Positions 20,917-21,250 of a stretch of DNA of 21,250 bases are shown here, piece after piece (within the stretch, counting starts at the first letter, position 1; each line of letters opens with the position of its first letter). Position numbers and translations under genes: made by a program. The notes under the pieces are model-generated. The model did no database searches. It had not been told where the DNA came from and worked only from the letters and a program-made list of their open reading frames with translations. Origin of the DNA: an uncultured Clostridia bacterium (GTDB taxonomy: Bacteria > Bacillota > Clostridia > Lachnospirales > Anaerotignaceae); NCBI GenBank assembly GCA_910587735.1, contig CAJUNT010000036.1, forward strand, positions 1 to 21,250, in the 5' to 3' direction.

Positions 20917-21250
20917 ATGTCAAAATATAAAGCAATTAGTTATACAAGACTTTCCTACACCAATGAAAAAGATAATGAAAGTAACAGCATTTCCAATCAA
21001 AAAATGTTAATTAGAGATTTTGTAAAAAAACATTCAGATATTGAAATTGTTTCTGAAAAAGTGGACGATGGTTATACAGGTGTTTTGTTTGACAGACCAG
21101 CATTTCAGCAAATGATGGAGGACATCAGAGCAGAAAAAGTAAATTGCATTGTTGTAAAAGATTTATCCAGATTTGGCAGAGATTACATACAGACAGGAAA
21201 ATATTTGCGACAAATATTGCCGTCGTTGGGTGTTCGTTTTATTGCTATCA
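20917..21250 (+). CDS. Large serine recombinase, N-terminal part (runs off the window)
   Basis: 111 codons are visible and the gene continues past the window. The resolvase-type catalytic domain is clear: AISYTRLSYTNEKDNESNSI (catalytic Ser13 within YTRLS), SNQKMLIRDFV, VDDGYTGVLFDRPAFQQMM and VKDLSRFGRDYIQTGKYL. This form (ES.SI.NQ and YTG..FDRP) is typical of TnpX/TndX-type large serine recombinases that integrate and excise Clostridia elements. AAGGAG precedes the ATG. With the sigma-like and DUF6870-like genes it forms the right-hand module of an integrative element, whose end should lie just beyond the window. Confidence 0.93.
   Translation, partial: MSKYKAISYTRLSYTNEKDNESNSISNQKMLIRDFVKKHSDIEIVSEKVDDGYTGVLFDRPAFQQMMEDIRAEKVNCIVVKDLSRFGRDYIQTGKYLRQILPSLGVRFIAI

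Noticed and set aside
1..21250. tRNA or rRNA genes
   Set aside because: No cloverleaf-like sequence with TTCGA-type arms or rRNA motifs was seen on either strand.

Overview
The window is AT-rich DNA with strong AGGAGG-type ribosome binding sites, lipobox lipoproteins, SLH-anchored surface proteins and integrative-element genes. This fits a low-GC Clostridia bacterium, probably Lachnospirales-like; the species cannot be read from the sequence. Nearly all genes are on the + strand. The exceptions are a LysR regulator and two degraded remnants.

Layout. (1) 1-1390: a Tn916-type tyrosine integrase broken by a one-base frameshift in an A run, followed by hairpins. (2) 1560-5465: a promoter, a three-SLH-domain exported protein, and directly after it in another frame a 992-codon surface protein of repeated beta-domains. 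The two look like one gene split by a frameshift. Three consecutive hairpins follow. (3) 5551-12990: a LysR regulator divergent from a six-gene operon: Ntn-type amide hydrolase lipoprotein, adenylate-forming ligase, cyclophilin-like lipoprotein, LbetaH O-acetyltransferase, second cyclophilin-like lipoprotein, alpha/beta hydrolase lipoprotein. The operon ends in a strong terminator. A DUF3737 gene follows. The operon and the DUF3737 gene carry the same 18-base T-N11-A LysR-type box over the -35, with identical 17-bp spacing to an identical -10, so they probably form one regulon. Decayed pieces of a cyclophilin-like gene and a LysE-type exporter lie beside them. (4) 13004-13380: the 3' remnant of an IS5-family insertion sequence.

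(5) 13681-19196 is the most interesting region. It starts with a VgrG/gpD-like contractile-injection spike carrying a C-terminal toxin, followed by a likely immunity gene. Next is a second, promoterless copy of the spike's C-terminal stalk/linker (410 bp, no indels) fused to an arginine-type ADP-ribosyltransferase toxin (R...STS...ExE). Directly after it is an ADP-ribosylglycohydrolase with a Cys-rich N-terminal extension, apparently its immunity protein. A third, decayed linker copy is joined to the tail of an immunity gene. This looks like an array of orphan toxin-immunity cassettes that could be swapped onto the spike by homologous recombination. The toxin-immunity chemistry resembles the T6SS Tre1-Tri1 pair.

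(6) 19380-21250: terminators, then an integrative-element module: a sigma-70 region-4-like regulator, a structured 500-bp non-coding stretch, a DUF6870-like small protein, and the start of a large serine recombinase cut by the window end. Hairpins overlap the translation starts of the regulator and the recombinase. The recombinase hairpin is also terminator-like, with its T tract touching the ATG.
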